From positions 1,396,501 to 1,460,500 of the forward strand of contig CP154827.1 of assembly GCA_039613835.1 (NCBI GenBank): 64,000 nucleotides of DNA, written 5' to 3'. Position numbers and translations under genes: made by a program. Of this stretch, positions 9,309 to 20,449 are shown piece after piece. Positions within the stretch are counted from its first letter, which is position 1. Each line of letters opens with the position of its first letter. Source of the DNA: Acetobacteraceae bacterium (GTDB lineage: Bacteria > Pseudomonadota > Alphaproteobacteria > Acetobacterales > Acetobacteraceae). The notes beneath the pieces were generated by a model that did not search any database, had not been told where the DNA came from, and was given only the letters and a program-made list of their open reading frames with translations.

Positions 9309-9554
9309 TTGCTACAATCGAGAGATATACCACAAGAAAACGTGCGGCAGATTTTTGCCCGAAGATTACGTGCGGAGAGAGATGCACGCGCCATTACACA
9401 GAAACAGATTTGTGAGAGGACGGGTCTCGGTCAGCCATTTATTTCAAATGTTGAGAGAGGGAAAATCACGATCAGTCTCGACAATGCAGGGAAAGTGGCC
9501 GCAGCCCTCGGCCTTCCACTGCATAAGCTTCTCGAACCATGTGGACACAAGTAA
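9309..9554 (+). CDS. Small XRE-family transcriptional regulator
   Basis: 81 residues from TTG 9309, with AAGGA eight bases upstream; the longer upstream frame does not look coding. The helix-turn-helix is complete: FARRLRAERDARAITQ, QICERTGLGQPFISNVERGK, ISLDNAGKVAAALGLPL. It ends shortly after, so it is a stand-alone DNA-binding domain, like antitoxins or small phage-type repressors. No toxin-like partner is adjacent. Intact. Confidence 0.75.
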   Translation: MLQSRDIPQENVRQIFARRLRAERDARAITQKQICERTGLGQPFISNVERGKITISLDNAGKVAAALGLPLHKLLEPCGHK

Positions 9555-9659
9555 GGCGGCTGATGATGATATTGTCGGCCCGGGCGTGACGCCCGGGCTC
9601 TGATAAGGACAATACGGGGCTCTCTTACGTCAGCACGCTCAGATGGGCTGCACCATTGC

Positions 9660-10655
9660 TTAAAAAACGGTATTGACCGCGAATTGGGGGGCGACATTCA
9701 TATTGGTGTTATGGCCAGCAACATAAATGGCACAACCAGCGATGATGCCGAAGCGCGGCGACCAGCTGAACTCCATCGCGGGCGCAACCTGCCAGTCTGA
9801 TGAGGACGCGCCTTTTGTGTTGACGGTCCTGCCATTGCCATCGACACCGCGCACGCGGGCACCATTAGCCCAGTCACGTGCGAAATCCATGGCGATGACC
9901 CAGCGTTGGTTAAGACCATATTCGAACGAGAAGCCCGCCTGCCCATTAATGCCCGGGCGCCCCCACCCGCGGAATCCCCTTTCCGTCCCGTACGATGTGA
10001 TATCGACAAGTCGCGCTGAACTCATCGCCCGTCGGAAATTCCCCCAGGCACGCATGCGGAAATTATGACCGTTCGGAAAAATGAACGTCGATTGCTGCAC
10101 AATCGCGGTGCGGAAAACCCAGGCCCCGCCCCCGACACCATCCGTTGCGCGTCCGAGATGCTAGTAGTCCCCGATCGGAGCCAATACGCCGGCGAAGACA
10201 GCAACTGTCGGCACGTAATGCTCCGGGTGGGGTTTGACAACCGTCAGAATGGCATCAAGCGGCAGATCGTTGAATTTGATGCCGCTTGTGGTCGGACCGT
10301 GATCTTTCCAACCATAGGACATGGCGGGAAATGTCTGAAGGCTGAGGCGATCCGTCACACCATATTTGAACATGGTGCTGCTGGTGACAGTGCGCTGATG
10401 AGCCGGCAAGGGCAGACGAACCCCATCAGCACGGAAGAACCCCGCCGGCTCGGTGTAGGTCATGTAGGACTCGACCCCGAGAATGCCGGCTTTTGGCTGG
10501 GCGCCTGACGGCGAGACGAGTGAACCCGTATACCATTGCTCATAATGATGCGAGGGTAAACCGCCCTCCGCTTTGACAAGAGGCATGTCGAGCAGCATGA
10601 CGAGAACAGCGGGCAGGACAATTTGCAGGGATTTCATCAGACGAAAATCTCTCAT
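9660..10655 (-). pseudogene. Outer-membrane beta-barrel protein, in-frame TAG
   Basis: A signal peptide (LQIVLPAVLVMLLDMPLVKA) is followed by a beta-rich protein with alternating aromatic/hydrophobic strands and a C-terminal Phe (QFAVNTVF), as in outer-membrane barrels. It resembles the phenol-degradation meta-pathway transporter-like family (PF13557). At 10161-10163 the frame has TAG after VLAPIGDY and then continues HLGRATDGVGGGAWVFR to the end without other lesions. The stop could come from CAG by one transition. Start chosen at the ATG pair near 10655; GTG/TTG 10676 is an alternative. Substrate unknown. Confidence 0.7.
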
Positions 10656-11156
10656 CATCGATTTTTCATTCACCAAAGGGGAACCTAACTCGATTGCGGG
10701 TTAACAGATTTGACATTGTTAATGTTAAAGTTTGACGTGCATCAAGCCCGTAACCATGTTTTTCTGGCATAGTGATTCATAACGCGGGAACTGTTGCAAT
10801 TTCGATACAAATATAAATGTGAGATTAAAGTACAAATGAGGTGAGATCGACATGATAAGGTCAATGGCTTTTTCCTCTTCACGCCGCATGATATCGCGGT
10901 CATGTTTCTATGACCGGAATCTGGCAGAAAGCGTAAAGGGGGGCTTTACCTTACGCCAGGCGAGGCAGAAAAATCGTAGTCTGGTCAGTGAGGTTGATCA
11001 CAAAAGCGCATATTTCTCTAAAAAACCTGTTCTGAATGTTGTGGAAAGAGGTTAGAATGACTCAAGCAATTCAAATATCTCACATTTTAGGACAGGGCGC
11101 GCCGACACAAATTCATTTCGCCCCATTTTGATCCAGGAAAGACAGGTATCGGACCG
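10656..11156. other. Intergenic region, possible small ORF
   Basis: Five hundred bases upstream of both flanking genes, AT-rich around 10690-10850, probably holding promoters. An ATG at 10855 behind GAGGTG opens a 66-codon frame to 11055, basic and Ser-rich, that I do not recognise and doubt. No RNA gene or repeat was seen. Confidence 0.4.
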
Positions 11157-11648
11157 ATGTCTCGCTCAGATTGTCATCCTTCGGAAAAGCGCGCTCATCC
11201 GCGCCCGACCATTGCCACCCTGGCCGTCACCCTGCGGGATGACAGCATGCTTCTTGTCTGGCGCAACAACACGTCGGAGGCCGCAAGATGGGGCCTTCCC
11301 GGTGAGGAAGTCAATTGGGGCGAGACAATACTCGATGCAGCACAGCGGGAAATGTCGAAGGAATCAGGCCTGACGACCCGGCCACGCCACGCTTTTTCAG
11401 CGCATGAAATTATCGAAACTGACGATGCGGGTAACCCCAGCCGCCATATTATTTTCATCGCCGTACTTTGCGCCTGGATTGATGGGCAGCCCGGCGGCGA
11501 TGATGCGCATGAGGCGCGCTGGTTCCGCCTGGAAGATCTCGCAAATCCGGGTCTGAATCTCAATGCGAATGTCGTTGAAATTGTGCGTCAGGCCGCCGCC
11601 TTTCATCACGACCATGCTTTTGGCAGTTCAATGACTGTCGGCGCCTGA
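11157..11648 (+). CDS. Nudix hydrolase-fold protein with altered Nudix box
   Basis: 163 residues. The core fold is clear: PTIATLAVTLRDDSMLLV, the Nudix segment GLPGEEVNWGETILDAAQRE, then MSKESGL, and later EARWFRLEDL. Nudix hydrolases cleave nucleoside diphosphates linked to another group using a metal bound by Glu residues of the box GX5EX7REUXEEXGU. Here the second Gly before the variable part is Glu, and the REUXEE part reads REMSKES, so the first Glu of the EE pair, a metal ligand in MutT, is Lys. The protein may have lost or changed activity. The frame is otherwise complete. Confidence 0.75.
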   Translation: MSRSDCHPSEKRAHPRPTIATLAVTLRDDSMLLVWRNNTSEAARWGLPGEEVNWGETILDAAQREMSKESGLTTRPRHAFSAHEIIETDDAGNPSRHIIFIAVLCAWIDGQPGGDDAHEARWFRLEDLANPGLNLNANVVEIVRQAAAFHHDHAFGSSMTVGA

Positions 11649-11937
11649 GCGACCACCCCATTCCAAAATTTTGAATCGTGAGAAAAAGAGGAAGAAGTGT
11701 CCGGGAATGTGAGGATCCCCCTTCACCCCGTGCCACGCTGAGACACGGGTACGACGTCACCCGCGAGCTCTGCCTGTGACTGACATCGCTCCAACATGGC
11801 TTTCCCGCCATGAAGGACGTTGAGCGAAGACGTGGCAGCCATCATTTGACGCCGCGCCGCCTTCGGTCAAAAATGCGCGTGGGGAAATCAAGCTTCCAAC
11901 TCTGAGCTTTTTATATGAGAATGAAAGGTGGGAAGGT

Positions 11938-12783
11938 TTGAAATCACGAACGCCCATTTCGAATCTCCTCACCATCGCGGGCACGGACCCCACGGGCGGG
12001 GCCGGTATTCAGGCAGATCTCAAGACATTCTCCGCGCTCGGTGCATATGGCATGTCCGTCATCACCGCCGTGGTGGCGCAAAACACGCGCGGCGTCAGAG
12101 CTGTCACCCCGATGACGCCGGACTGTGTCGCCGCCCAGATCGACGTCGTGTTTGATGATGTGCGTGTGGATGCTGTCAAAATCGGCATGTTGCATGATGA
12201 GGGCATTATCAAGGCTGTCGCCTCACGCCTGCGCCATTATCGGCCTGATTACATCGTCCTTGACCCTGTCATGATAGCAAAAAGCGGTGACCATCTGCTT
12301 GACCCGAACGCGATCAGCGCACTCAAAACGTATTTACTCCCTCTCGTGACGCTTGTGACACCCAACCTGCCGGAAGCGGCCGCCTTACTGGGTGCCTCAA
12401 TCGCACAATCCGATGATGAAGTCCGGGCGCAATTGCACGATTTCTCAAGGCTCGGCGCGCGCGCCACTTTGCTTAAAGGTGGTCACAGTCATGATGTCAC
12501 TGAAAGCACGGATTGGCTGCTCGACATGTCGCGCGCCGAGGATGAACCGATTGCCTTCACCTCTCCACGCATCAACACGCAATGCGACCATGGCACAGGT
12601 TGCACGCTGTCCGCAGCCATCGCGGTGCTACTGCCGCAGCACGATCTGATCCCTTCCATTCGCCGCGCAAAAACCTATCTTGATGGCGCTCTGGGTGCGG
12701 CCCACGCGCTTTCGGTCGGTCAGGGACATGGCCCCCTGCATCATTTCCATGCATTATGGCCGACCCGCCCGGCAGCACGCTGA
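11938..12783 (+). CDS. thiD: Hydroxymethylpyrimidine/phosphomethylpyrimidine kinase ThiD
   Basis: 281 residues from TTG 11938 behind an AAAGGTGGGAAGG ribosome site. The ribokinase-fold signatures are present: LTIAGTDPTGGAGIQADLK at the N-terminus, VLDPVMIAKSG in the middle, TPNLPEAA, and the anion-hole motif DHGTGCTLSAAI near residue 220. ThiD phosphorylates HMP and HMP-P to HMP-PP, the pyrimidine half of thiamine. It is complete and stands alone here; thiC and a broken thiE lie 2-5 kb away on the other strand. Confidence 0.93.
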   Translation: MKSRTPISNLLTIAGTDPTGGAGIQADLKTFSALGAYGMSVITAVVAQNTRGVRAVTPMTPDCVAAQIDVVFDDVRVDAVKIGMLHDEGIIKAVASRLRHYRPDYIVLDPVMIAKSGDHLLDPNAISALKTYLLPLVTLVTPNLPEAAALLGASIAQSDDEVRAQLHDFSRLGARATLLKGGHSHDVTESTDWLLDMSRAEDEPIAFTSPRINTQCDHGTGCTLSAAIAVLLPQHDLIPSIRRAKTYLDGALGAAHALSVGQGHGPLHHFHALWPTRPAAR

Positions 12784-13053
12784 GACAGATTTTGTCGCCA
12801 AAAATGGACGCGACCTGCCGTTACGCCTGAACAGAATCTCAAGCCACCCTGCCCCGACGGACCAAGCACCGCTCGATGGATGCGTCCTGAATTCGTGACA
12901 TGAAAGCGCGATCAACAACCTTGAAAAGGTTAGAAAATCGGGGAGCGCATGAGACGATTAAAATAATTTTTTCAACTAAATTCGGGCAAGCTATTCTCGC
13001 GCACCTTATAATGCACCCCTCACGCAACAAAAAAAATAAGACGGATGTGATTG

Positions 13054-14440
13054 ATGTTAAGAAAAGCAACGTCAGCAATGCTGCTGATGGCAAGCTGCGC
13101 AATCAATGCGCACGCCATCGTTCCGTCGGGCGGCTGGACACTTCAAGAAAAGACCATCAACGCAAAAGATTATTCACTGCACATTGATGTCGACCCCGGA
13201 GAAAAATACGACGTTCCCGGCATGGCACCTTCATCCGTCTATTGGGCGCAGATGATCAGATTCAACGAGCCGGAAGAATGGTATAAAAGCCGAACCGGCT
13301 ATCTTGGCTTGATGCGTGGCGACGGCGTCAAGCGCGCCATCGTCTCCATCTGGGCCGGGCTCGATGCGAAAGGCGGCGTCATTCCTGTCGTGAAATGTGA
13401 TGAGTTCGGACCTTGCGCCAGCATCAACGGACCGTTCGATTGGAAGGTCGGGCATAATTATCGTTTCCGTATGGAAAAAAGTGCCCGCACGCCGTCCGAC
13501 GATACGGGTGACTGGTGGCAATTCACCCTGGCAGACCTCACAACGCGGAAGGTCTATCTACTCTGTGAATTGAAAACAAAAAAATCAGGCGGTATCCGGA
13601 ATTGGAACCGCGTTTTTCTGGAATATTTTTACGGCCCCTATGATTGCGCGACATTGCGTCACGCGCGCGTGACGATGGGACAGATCAGAGGGAATTACGG
13701 CGAGGCCAGTGCGTTGGCCTCTTCAAACGGGAATGCCTATGGCGATCCCGACCTCTGCGCGAAGGAGAACATCCTGCCTGGCATGACCGCGGCCGATTAC
13801 GGCTCCGCATCATGGGACACGCAAGGCACGCTGTCCCTGTTGGGAAATCAGTTCAGAAGCCTCCATCAGTGGGGGAAATATGAAAACACTGCCAAGAAGG
13901 GCATGATGTTTGTCAAAGACGTCACGGCAACGGAGCCCTATATTTTCGAAGCCTTGCATGATGGCAAATACGGCCCCTTCCCGGAGGAAGGAGGGGATAA
14001 TAATGATTGGAGATCCATCGGGATCGGCTATCCCATCATCAATGACCTCCGTATCCAGAAAAAGAGGGTGCATGAATGGAAAGATAAGGTACCGTCTCGA
14101 TATTAAAATCGGGGACTACTTCATCTGCCGGAACCCGATAAATCACGATACGGAATATTTCACGATCAAGCGAAAATATCCTAACAGCTTTCCCACCGAT
14201 AAAACGGATAATGATGACTAGGCCTATATTGGCCGCTACCCGAAACAGGATGAGGCACTCTCACCTCATTTGAGCCCCCGCATACGGCATTACCATGATC
14301 AGGTTTACAAAAATGACTGGCTTTTTCGGGATGACGACAATCAAGCACTTTACATCGTCAAGGATGAAAATGGTTTGATGAGTTTCCCGGATAAACCGGG
14401 AGATAATGCGTGGTGGACATTTATCGGATATCATGAATAA
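13054..14440 (+). pseudogene. Secreted DUF3472-like protein with C-terminal repeats, broken
   Basis: ATG 13054 opens a signal peptide (MLRKATSAMLLMASCAINAHA) followed by a beta-rich domain (YWAQMIRFNEPEEWYKSRTGY, VSIWAGLDAKGG, FDWKVGHNYRFRM) resembling DUF3472 carbohydrate-associated domains. Three related repeats follow, each with an FP..DN..W..IG pattern: DNNDWRSIG (about 14000), DNDD[stop]AYIG (14210) and DNAWWTFIG (14405). The frame shifts near 14085 and the middle repeat has TAG at 14219-14221 exactly where the other repeats have Trp, so TGG to TAG is the likely change. The intact ancestor had about 460 residues. Function unknown, probably extracellular. Confidence 0.65.
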
Positions 14441-14600
14441 GCGCGCTTGGGGGTCGGCGCGATCATCACGTTATCGGTTAAAACACATCAGAAACATAGG
14501 CGTGGATGATGGCGTCACCTATCGATCATCGGATGACATCCTCCGTGCTTCCCCACCGTTTCAGCCGGGAAGATGGCAGACCGCTTTCCCCACCGGGAGA

Positions 14601-14630
14601 CGTGGGTTCGTGACAAGTTGCGAACCCACG
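14601..14630. terminator. Hairpin between convergent genes
   Basis: CGTGGGTTCG (14601-14610), a 10-base loop and CGAACCCACG (14621-14630) form a perfect 10-bp stem between the plus-strand secreted-protein remnant and the minus-strand thiE remnant. There is no T-run. Position between convergent genes suggests a bidirectional terminator. Confidence 0.45.
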
Positions 14631-14673
14631 CACGGCGGAGCAATGCGTTAGATATCCGCCCGAAGCCGCATAA

Positions 14674-15323
14674 TCAGCCTATCGTGAGACGCCGATAATC
14701 CGCGATGGACTGCGCGTAAAGCCGCAGTTCTTCCGTCACTTTTTCAGGCGTGAGGACGGAGATCGGGACGCCGATGCCACTTACCCCGGTATTCAGCACA
14801 TCAGCAATATGCGGCACATCTGTGCCGCCGAGGGCGACAACCGGCTCCGGCACCGATCAACGAAGGCTTTGAGACCGCTGCACCCGATCGGCGTCACCCA
14901 ATCCGGCATACCGGATGTTTCATAAACCAGGCCCGTCCCGATGAAATCGATCAATCCCGGGTTGGCAGCCGCGACTTCCGCGGCGTTAAACGTTGTCAGG
15001 CCGATCAGCGCTGTCTCTCCCAACCGGCGTCGGACTTCCGGGATAAGCTTGGCCCGGGTGCGAAACTGAACCCCGCTTGCGCCAATTGCCAGCGCCGCAT
15101 CCAGGGACTCATTGACGATGAGAGGAATTTGACGCTCATCCAGAACGGATTTCAGAGCGAGACCGGCGGTGATCATGCGCGCCGTATCGTTGGTTTCTTC
15201 CCGAAGTTGAATGGCGGTCGCCCCGCCATCAATGGCCTCCTGCGCTGCGGAAACCACCCTGCTCAGTGTTAAAACGGGAAGATCGAGCCCAACATATAGC
15301 GAAAAATCGCATTTCCTCACCAC
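14674..15323 (-). pseudogene. thiE: Thiamine-phosphate synthase ThiE, one-base frameshift
   Basis: GTG 15323 follows AAGGGG. The N-terminal three quarters are normal ThiE: SLYVGLDLPVLTLSR, AIDGGATAIQLREE, LIVNESLDAALAIGASGVQF, IDFIGTGLVYET. After KAFVDRC, around 14858, a base is missing; the neighbouring frame continues EPVVALGGTDVPHIADV, the phosphate-binding loop, to a TGA at 14674. Repairing one G restores about 216 residues. ThiE joins HMP-PP and thiazole phosphate to thiamine phosphate. As written, the active site C-terminal part is lost, so the step is missing unless another copy exists outside the window. Confidence 0.85.
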
Positions 15324-15729
15324 ATTTCGCCCCTTGCCTGTTGCTATCCCGTTAAGACAGGGACGTTATCGCATGTTTCGAAACAATTTACCGTCACTTT
15401 CAGGATGCGCATTCCTGACATCTAAACTGCCCTGACTTGTAAAATAACGCAAGTGTACGTCAGATTGAGGGCAGGAAACACGCCCTGAAACGCGCATCCA
15501 GGCACAAGCTCAGACGAAAGTGGGACGAACATCGTCCCTTACTGCCTGAACGTCCTGCGCGTTGAAAATGAGGAGCGCATTTTATTAGAAGTCTATATAG
15601 GTTTATCGAGACAGGTTTGCGCCATTACCTATTCGCTTCGCTCACTTCAAGTTCAGAGAGGCGTAATACGGACCCGACCTCTCTCACTGAAAGGATGCCG
15701 GGCTTCACGAGGCAGGCGACCCTCAAATG
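15324..15729. other. Intergenic between thiE and thiC
   Basis: About 400 bases on the 3' side of thiC and 5' side of thiE. It should hold the thiE promoter; no second THI box was seen, so thiE is not obviously under its own TPP riboswitch. Bases 15654-15684 contain a weak dyad (AGAGAGG / CCTCTCT). No gene recognised. Confidence 0.5.
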
Positions 15730-17715
<1,986 letters not shown>

Positions 17716-17722
17716 TCATGCA

Positions 17723-17830
17723 GTAACCTTCCCTACGCCAGTATAAACTGGATCAGGTTCAACGGGTCACCGCCCTGCGTCACGGCGTAGCAGTTTCTCA
17801 GCCCCTTGTCAGGGCTCCCCCGGTCTTGCC
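17723..17830 (-). promoter_or_regulatory. TPP riboswitch (THI box)
   Basis: Reading the minus strand, GGGGGAGCCCTG and GGGGCTGAGAAACTGC are followed by GACCCGTTGAACCTGATCC and the closing CTGGCGTAGGGAAGGT. These are the conserved blocks of the thiamine-diphosphate aptamer (P2/J2-3 CUGAGA and P4/P5 ACCUGAUCC elements). It ends about 100 bases before the thiC ATG. In proteobacteria such elements usually block translation or stop transcription when TPP binds; which applies here is not clear. Confidence 0.93.
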
Positions 17831-18059
17831 CATGAGTGTAGGGCGGGACGGGGTAGTTGTCAAATGGTTTGAGGGCTTACAAAAGAGATAAATCCTCATG
17901 ATACCCGCTGATAAGTGGCAATCCGAAACTTCGGATTGACCTCAATCCGATGATCTGCCTGAATATTGTCAAAGTGATTTGTGAAGACGCCGCTGGGATG
18001 ACAGACAGCAAAAACAACGCCCCAAAGCGCCCGCACCCGACCATTATGTCCCGAGAAAC

Positions 18060-18134
18060 TGGAGCGGGCGATGGGATTCGAACCCACGACCCCAACCTTG
18101 GCAAGGTTGTGCTCTACCCCTGAGCTACGCCTGC
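18060..18134 (-). tRNA. tRNA-Gly (anticodon GCC)
   Basis: The minus strand reads GCAGGCG, a normal D-arm (GCTCAGGGGTAGAGC), the anticodon arm CAACC-TTGCCAA-GGTTG with GCC, and the T-arm with GGTTCGAATCC, ending with an encoded CCA. The acceptor stem pairs GCAGGCG with CGCCCGC, leaving an A3-C70 mismatch where G3-C70 is expected. The rest folds cleanly. It may be a slightly defective or relaxed copy. No other tRNA is adjacent. Confidence 0.9.
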
Positions 18135-18237
18135 ACTCCGTGGGAATAGTGAATAAGTGATGTTGCCCGCGCTTGCAAGAGCCGAAAGTGAAAATTCTGC
18201 GTGATTCTCCCGGCAGCACAGTCTCGGGGCCTTGACA

Positions 18238-18681
18238 TTACCTTTGCGACACGCGGCGCAAGGCTTCCTGAAGCTGAAAAATCGCGAGCGGCGCATCCGT
18301 GAGATCAATCATGGCGTATCGCAATCCGCGCATGGCGGAGAGAAGATAGAAGTAGTTGCGCAGATGGGGCTACCCGTCCAGCTGGCGGTTCAGTTCCAGC
18401 ACGGCTGTGCCGGGCCGGGCAAAGGCGAGATTAGCCAGGCCGGCCCCGTGGGGTGCGATGATGAGTTCCGCTCCGCGGAAAAGCGCGATCTGAGTTGATA
18501 CATCCATATCATCAAGACTAACCGTCGCGATCTCGTGCGCCGCCAGCACAGTATCGATCACCGTCTGGTCCTGAGCGGAAATACGCTGATCAGCCGATTG
18601 CGCGCGGGAGATAAAAAACCGCTTTGGCAGAAAAGCGGCGCGCGGCGTTGTGAAGTGGTCAAATTCCGCCTGGACCTGCAA
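18238..18681 (-). pseudogene. Glycosyltransferase family 61 (DUF563) C-terminal remnant
   Basis: Only the C-terminal half of a GT61-type protein remains. The clear motif is LIIAPHGAGLANLAFARPG, followed by VLELNRQLDG, then TAG at 18370-18372, then the same frame continues PHLRNYFYLLSAMRGLRYAM and ends at TAA 18238. The 5' half is missing upstream of about 18681, where ybbN on the opposite strand begins. So it carries both a truncation and a nonsense codon. GT61 enzymes transfer sugars in glycan or surface polysaccharide assembly; no partner gene is nearby. Confidence 0.75.
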
Positions 18682-18883
18682 CCTCCCCTTGAAATGACCG
18701 TGTCGCCCCCCTGTCTAGACCGCAAAAAGCGATGCCTCAATTCCCGCAATGCGGATCATATCGCATCAGGCAATAAGGTGTGAGGCCCGCATTAACCCTT
18801 GGACGCCACCTCGCTCGTCGTTTATCCTGACACGGAAAACAGTGCTGCGGCACTTTCGTGATTTTGAGGAAAGAGAGAGACGT

Positions 18884-19741
18884 ATGACGATGATCATCGG
18901 GGGCAACACGCCGCCGGGCGCTGGCAACCTGACGGCGCAAGGCGGCATATCATCAGCACCAGGCGCCATGATTGTCGATGCGGATCAGACAAACTTCATG
19001 GCGGAGGCCATTGATGCCAGCCGTGAGCGCCCCGTCCTCGTTAATTTCTGGGCCCCGTGGTGTGGCCCCTGCAAAGAGTTGACACCGGTGCTTGAAAAAG
19101 TGGTAACCGCCGCGCAGGACCGCGTGAAGCTCGTCAAACTGGATGTTGAGGCAAATGCCGCTTTGGCCACCCATCTCGTGCAGATCGGGCTGCCCCTGCA
19201 ATCCATTCCCCTTGTCGCGGTTTTTTACAAGGGTCAGGTATTGGACATTATGCAGGGCGCGCAGCGGGAGAGCGACGCCAAGCGTTTCGTCGAGAATATC
19301 CTGAAGTCAGCAGGCGCGGAAATACCCAGCGCGGAACTTATGGCCGCGGATCAGCAAGCTTTACAGGCGCAGAATGGTGCGGACGCCGCCGGACATTTCA
19401 GCAGTCTCCTGGAAGTCGAGCCGGAAAACCCGGAGGGCTGGGCGGGCCTGATACGCGCCATGTTGATCCTTGACGACGTGGAGGGCGCAGAGGAGGCTGC
19501 ATCCCAGGTGCCCGACACTATCGCGGAACATGCCGCCATCCTCGCCGCGAAATCCTCCATTGACGTCCACCGGGAAGGCCGGGAAGCGGCTGAAACATTG
19601 CTGGAGCTCATCAGCACGGACCGAAACTGGAAAGAGGGTGCCGCTAAAACCGAGCTTCTCCGTCTTTTTGAAGCCTGGGGCGGAGCGGACCCGCTGATGC
19701 GGGAAATGCGACGTGAACTTTCTTTCATTCTGTTTTCGTGA
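18884..19741 (+). CDS. ybbN: Thioredoxin-like co-chaperone YbbN
   Basis: 285 residues from ATG 18884 with a GAGGAAAG ribosome site; longer upstream frames look non-coding. An N-terminal thioredoxin domain (PVLVNFWAPWCGPCKEL, CGPC at 60-63) is followed by TPR-like helices with alternating Ala/Glu-rich segments to the C-terminus. This is the architecture of YbbN/CnoX, a chaperedoxin that protects proteins from oxidative aggregation and passes them to chaperones. It is followed 18 bases later by a Trm112 gene. Complete. Confidence 0.88.
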   Translation: MTMIIGGNTPPGAGNLTAQGGISSAPGAMIVDADQTNFMAEAIDASRERPVLVNFWAPWCGPCKELTPVLEKVVTAAQDRVKLVKLDVEANAALATHLVQIGLPLQSIPLVAVFYKGQVLDIMQGAQRESDAKRFVENILKSAGAEIPSAELMAADQQALQAQNGADAAGHFSSLLEVEPENPEGWAGLIRAMLILDDVEGAEEAASQVPDTIAEHAAILAAKSSIDVHREGREAAETLLELISTDRNWKEGAAKTELLRLFEAWGGADPLMREMRRELSFILFS

Positions 19742-19759
19742 TTTCGTGAGGGGTCATTT

Positions 19760-19945
19760 ATGAGCCAGAACCCAGATATTTTCGATGAGGAACTCCTTGA
19801 CATCCTCATCTGCCCCTTGACGCAGACCTCTCTGACTTACAATGCCGAAACGCAGGAACTCATCAGCGCGGCGGCAAAAAAGGCCTATCCCATTCGGGAT
19901 GGTATTCCCGTCATGCTCCCGGAAGAAGCGCGAACACTGGATTGA
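19760..19945 (+). CDS. Trm112 family protein (UPF0434)
   Basis: 61 residues from ATG 19760 behind GAGGGG. It has the family pattern: [19 protein letters not shown] at the N-terminus and [19 protein letters not shown] at the C-terminus. Bacterial Trm112-like proteins are small folds with a single Cys here instead of a full zinc knuckle; some activate methyltransferases. It sits after ybbN, an arrangement I recall from other alphaproteobacteria. Intact. Confidence 0.88.
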   Translation: MSQNPDIFDEELLDILICPLTQTSLTYNAETQELISAAAKKAYPIRDGIPVMLPEEARTLD

Positions 19946-20004
19946 TGAGGGCCGGAGAAGCCCCCTGCCTATCACGTCATTGCACCATCGGTATTTTTGC
20001 CTCT

Positions 20005-20034
20005 CGCGACACGCGTCATCTCCCGCGTGTCGCG
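20005..20034. terminator. Hairpin between convergent genes
   Basis: CGCGACACGCG (20005-20015), an 8-base loop and its exact complement CGCGTGTCGCG (20024-20034) form an 11-bp stem between trm112 (plus) and the lipoprotein gene (minus). No T-tract follows in either direction. The convergent setting makes a bidirectional terminator likely. Confidence 0.6.
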
Positions 20035-20038
20035 GAGA

Positions 20039-20359
20039 TCATGGCTTGTGGTCCGCGCTTTCGGATTGGCCAAACATCAGACTCGCATCAGGTATGACGA
20101 ATTCCGACGAGGATCTCTTTTTCGTTTCCGTCGGTGCCAGTCCTAGAAGCCCAGCGGGAGGGCCTGAGCTTGCGTCTAGCGGGATAAACGGATCGAGCGC
20201 ATCCCAGAATTGACGGCGATGATGCGGGTTTTGTCCCGGTGGATGGCCGGACGGGCCGCGCACCGTGATATCGGGTTTAAAGGCTTCCGGTCGCGATGCC
20301 GTGCAGCCACTAAGCACGACCATCCCATAACTTCCGAGCGTTAACCAAACGCGCCTCAT
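20039..20359 (-). CDS. Small hypothetical lipoprotein
   Basis: 106 residues. The N-terminus MRRVWLTLGSYGMVVLSGC ends in a lipobox (VLSGC, Cys19), so it should be exported and lipidated. The mature part is short, Pro-rich and polar (DPFIPLDASSGPPAG) with no recognised domain. It is the kind of small proline-containing lipoprotein often predicted in acetic acid bacteria. Role unknown; intact. Confidence 0.6.
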   Translation of the reverse strand: MRRVWLTLGSYGMVVLSGCTASRPEAFKPDITVRGPSGHPPGQNPHHRRQFWDALDPFIPLDASSGPPAGLLGLAPTETKKRSSSEFVIPDASLMFGQSESADHKP

Positions 20360-20449
20360 TGCCGCATCCTAACAACTCACCGTACTGATCTCAATTGACG
20401 GCATGGCCTTTCTCGGGCAGGGAAATTTTCGTTTCAAAAGGAGCGCCCC

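Noticed and set aside
12900..13187. Frame overlapping the start of the secreted protein
   Set aside because: Its composition changes where it overlaps the true gene, and it has no ribosome site; it is a shadow frame.
15654..15684. Dyad near the thiC 3' end as a terminator
   Set aside because: Only seven paired bases with a long loop and no T-run; too weak to call.
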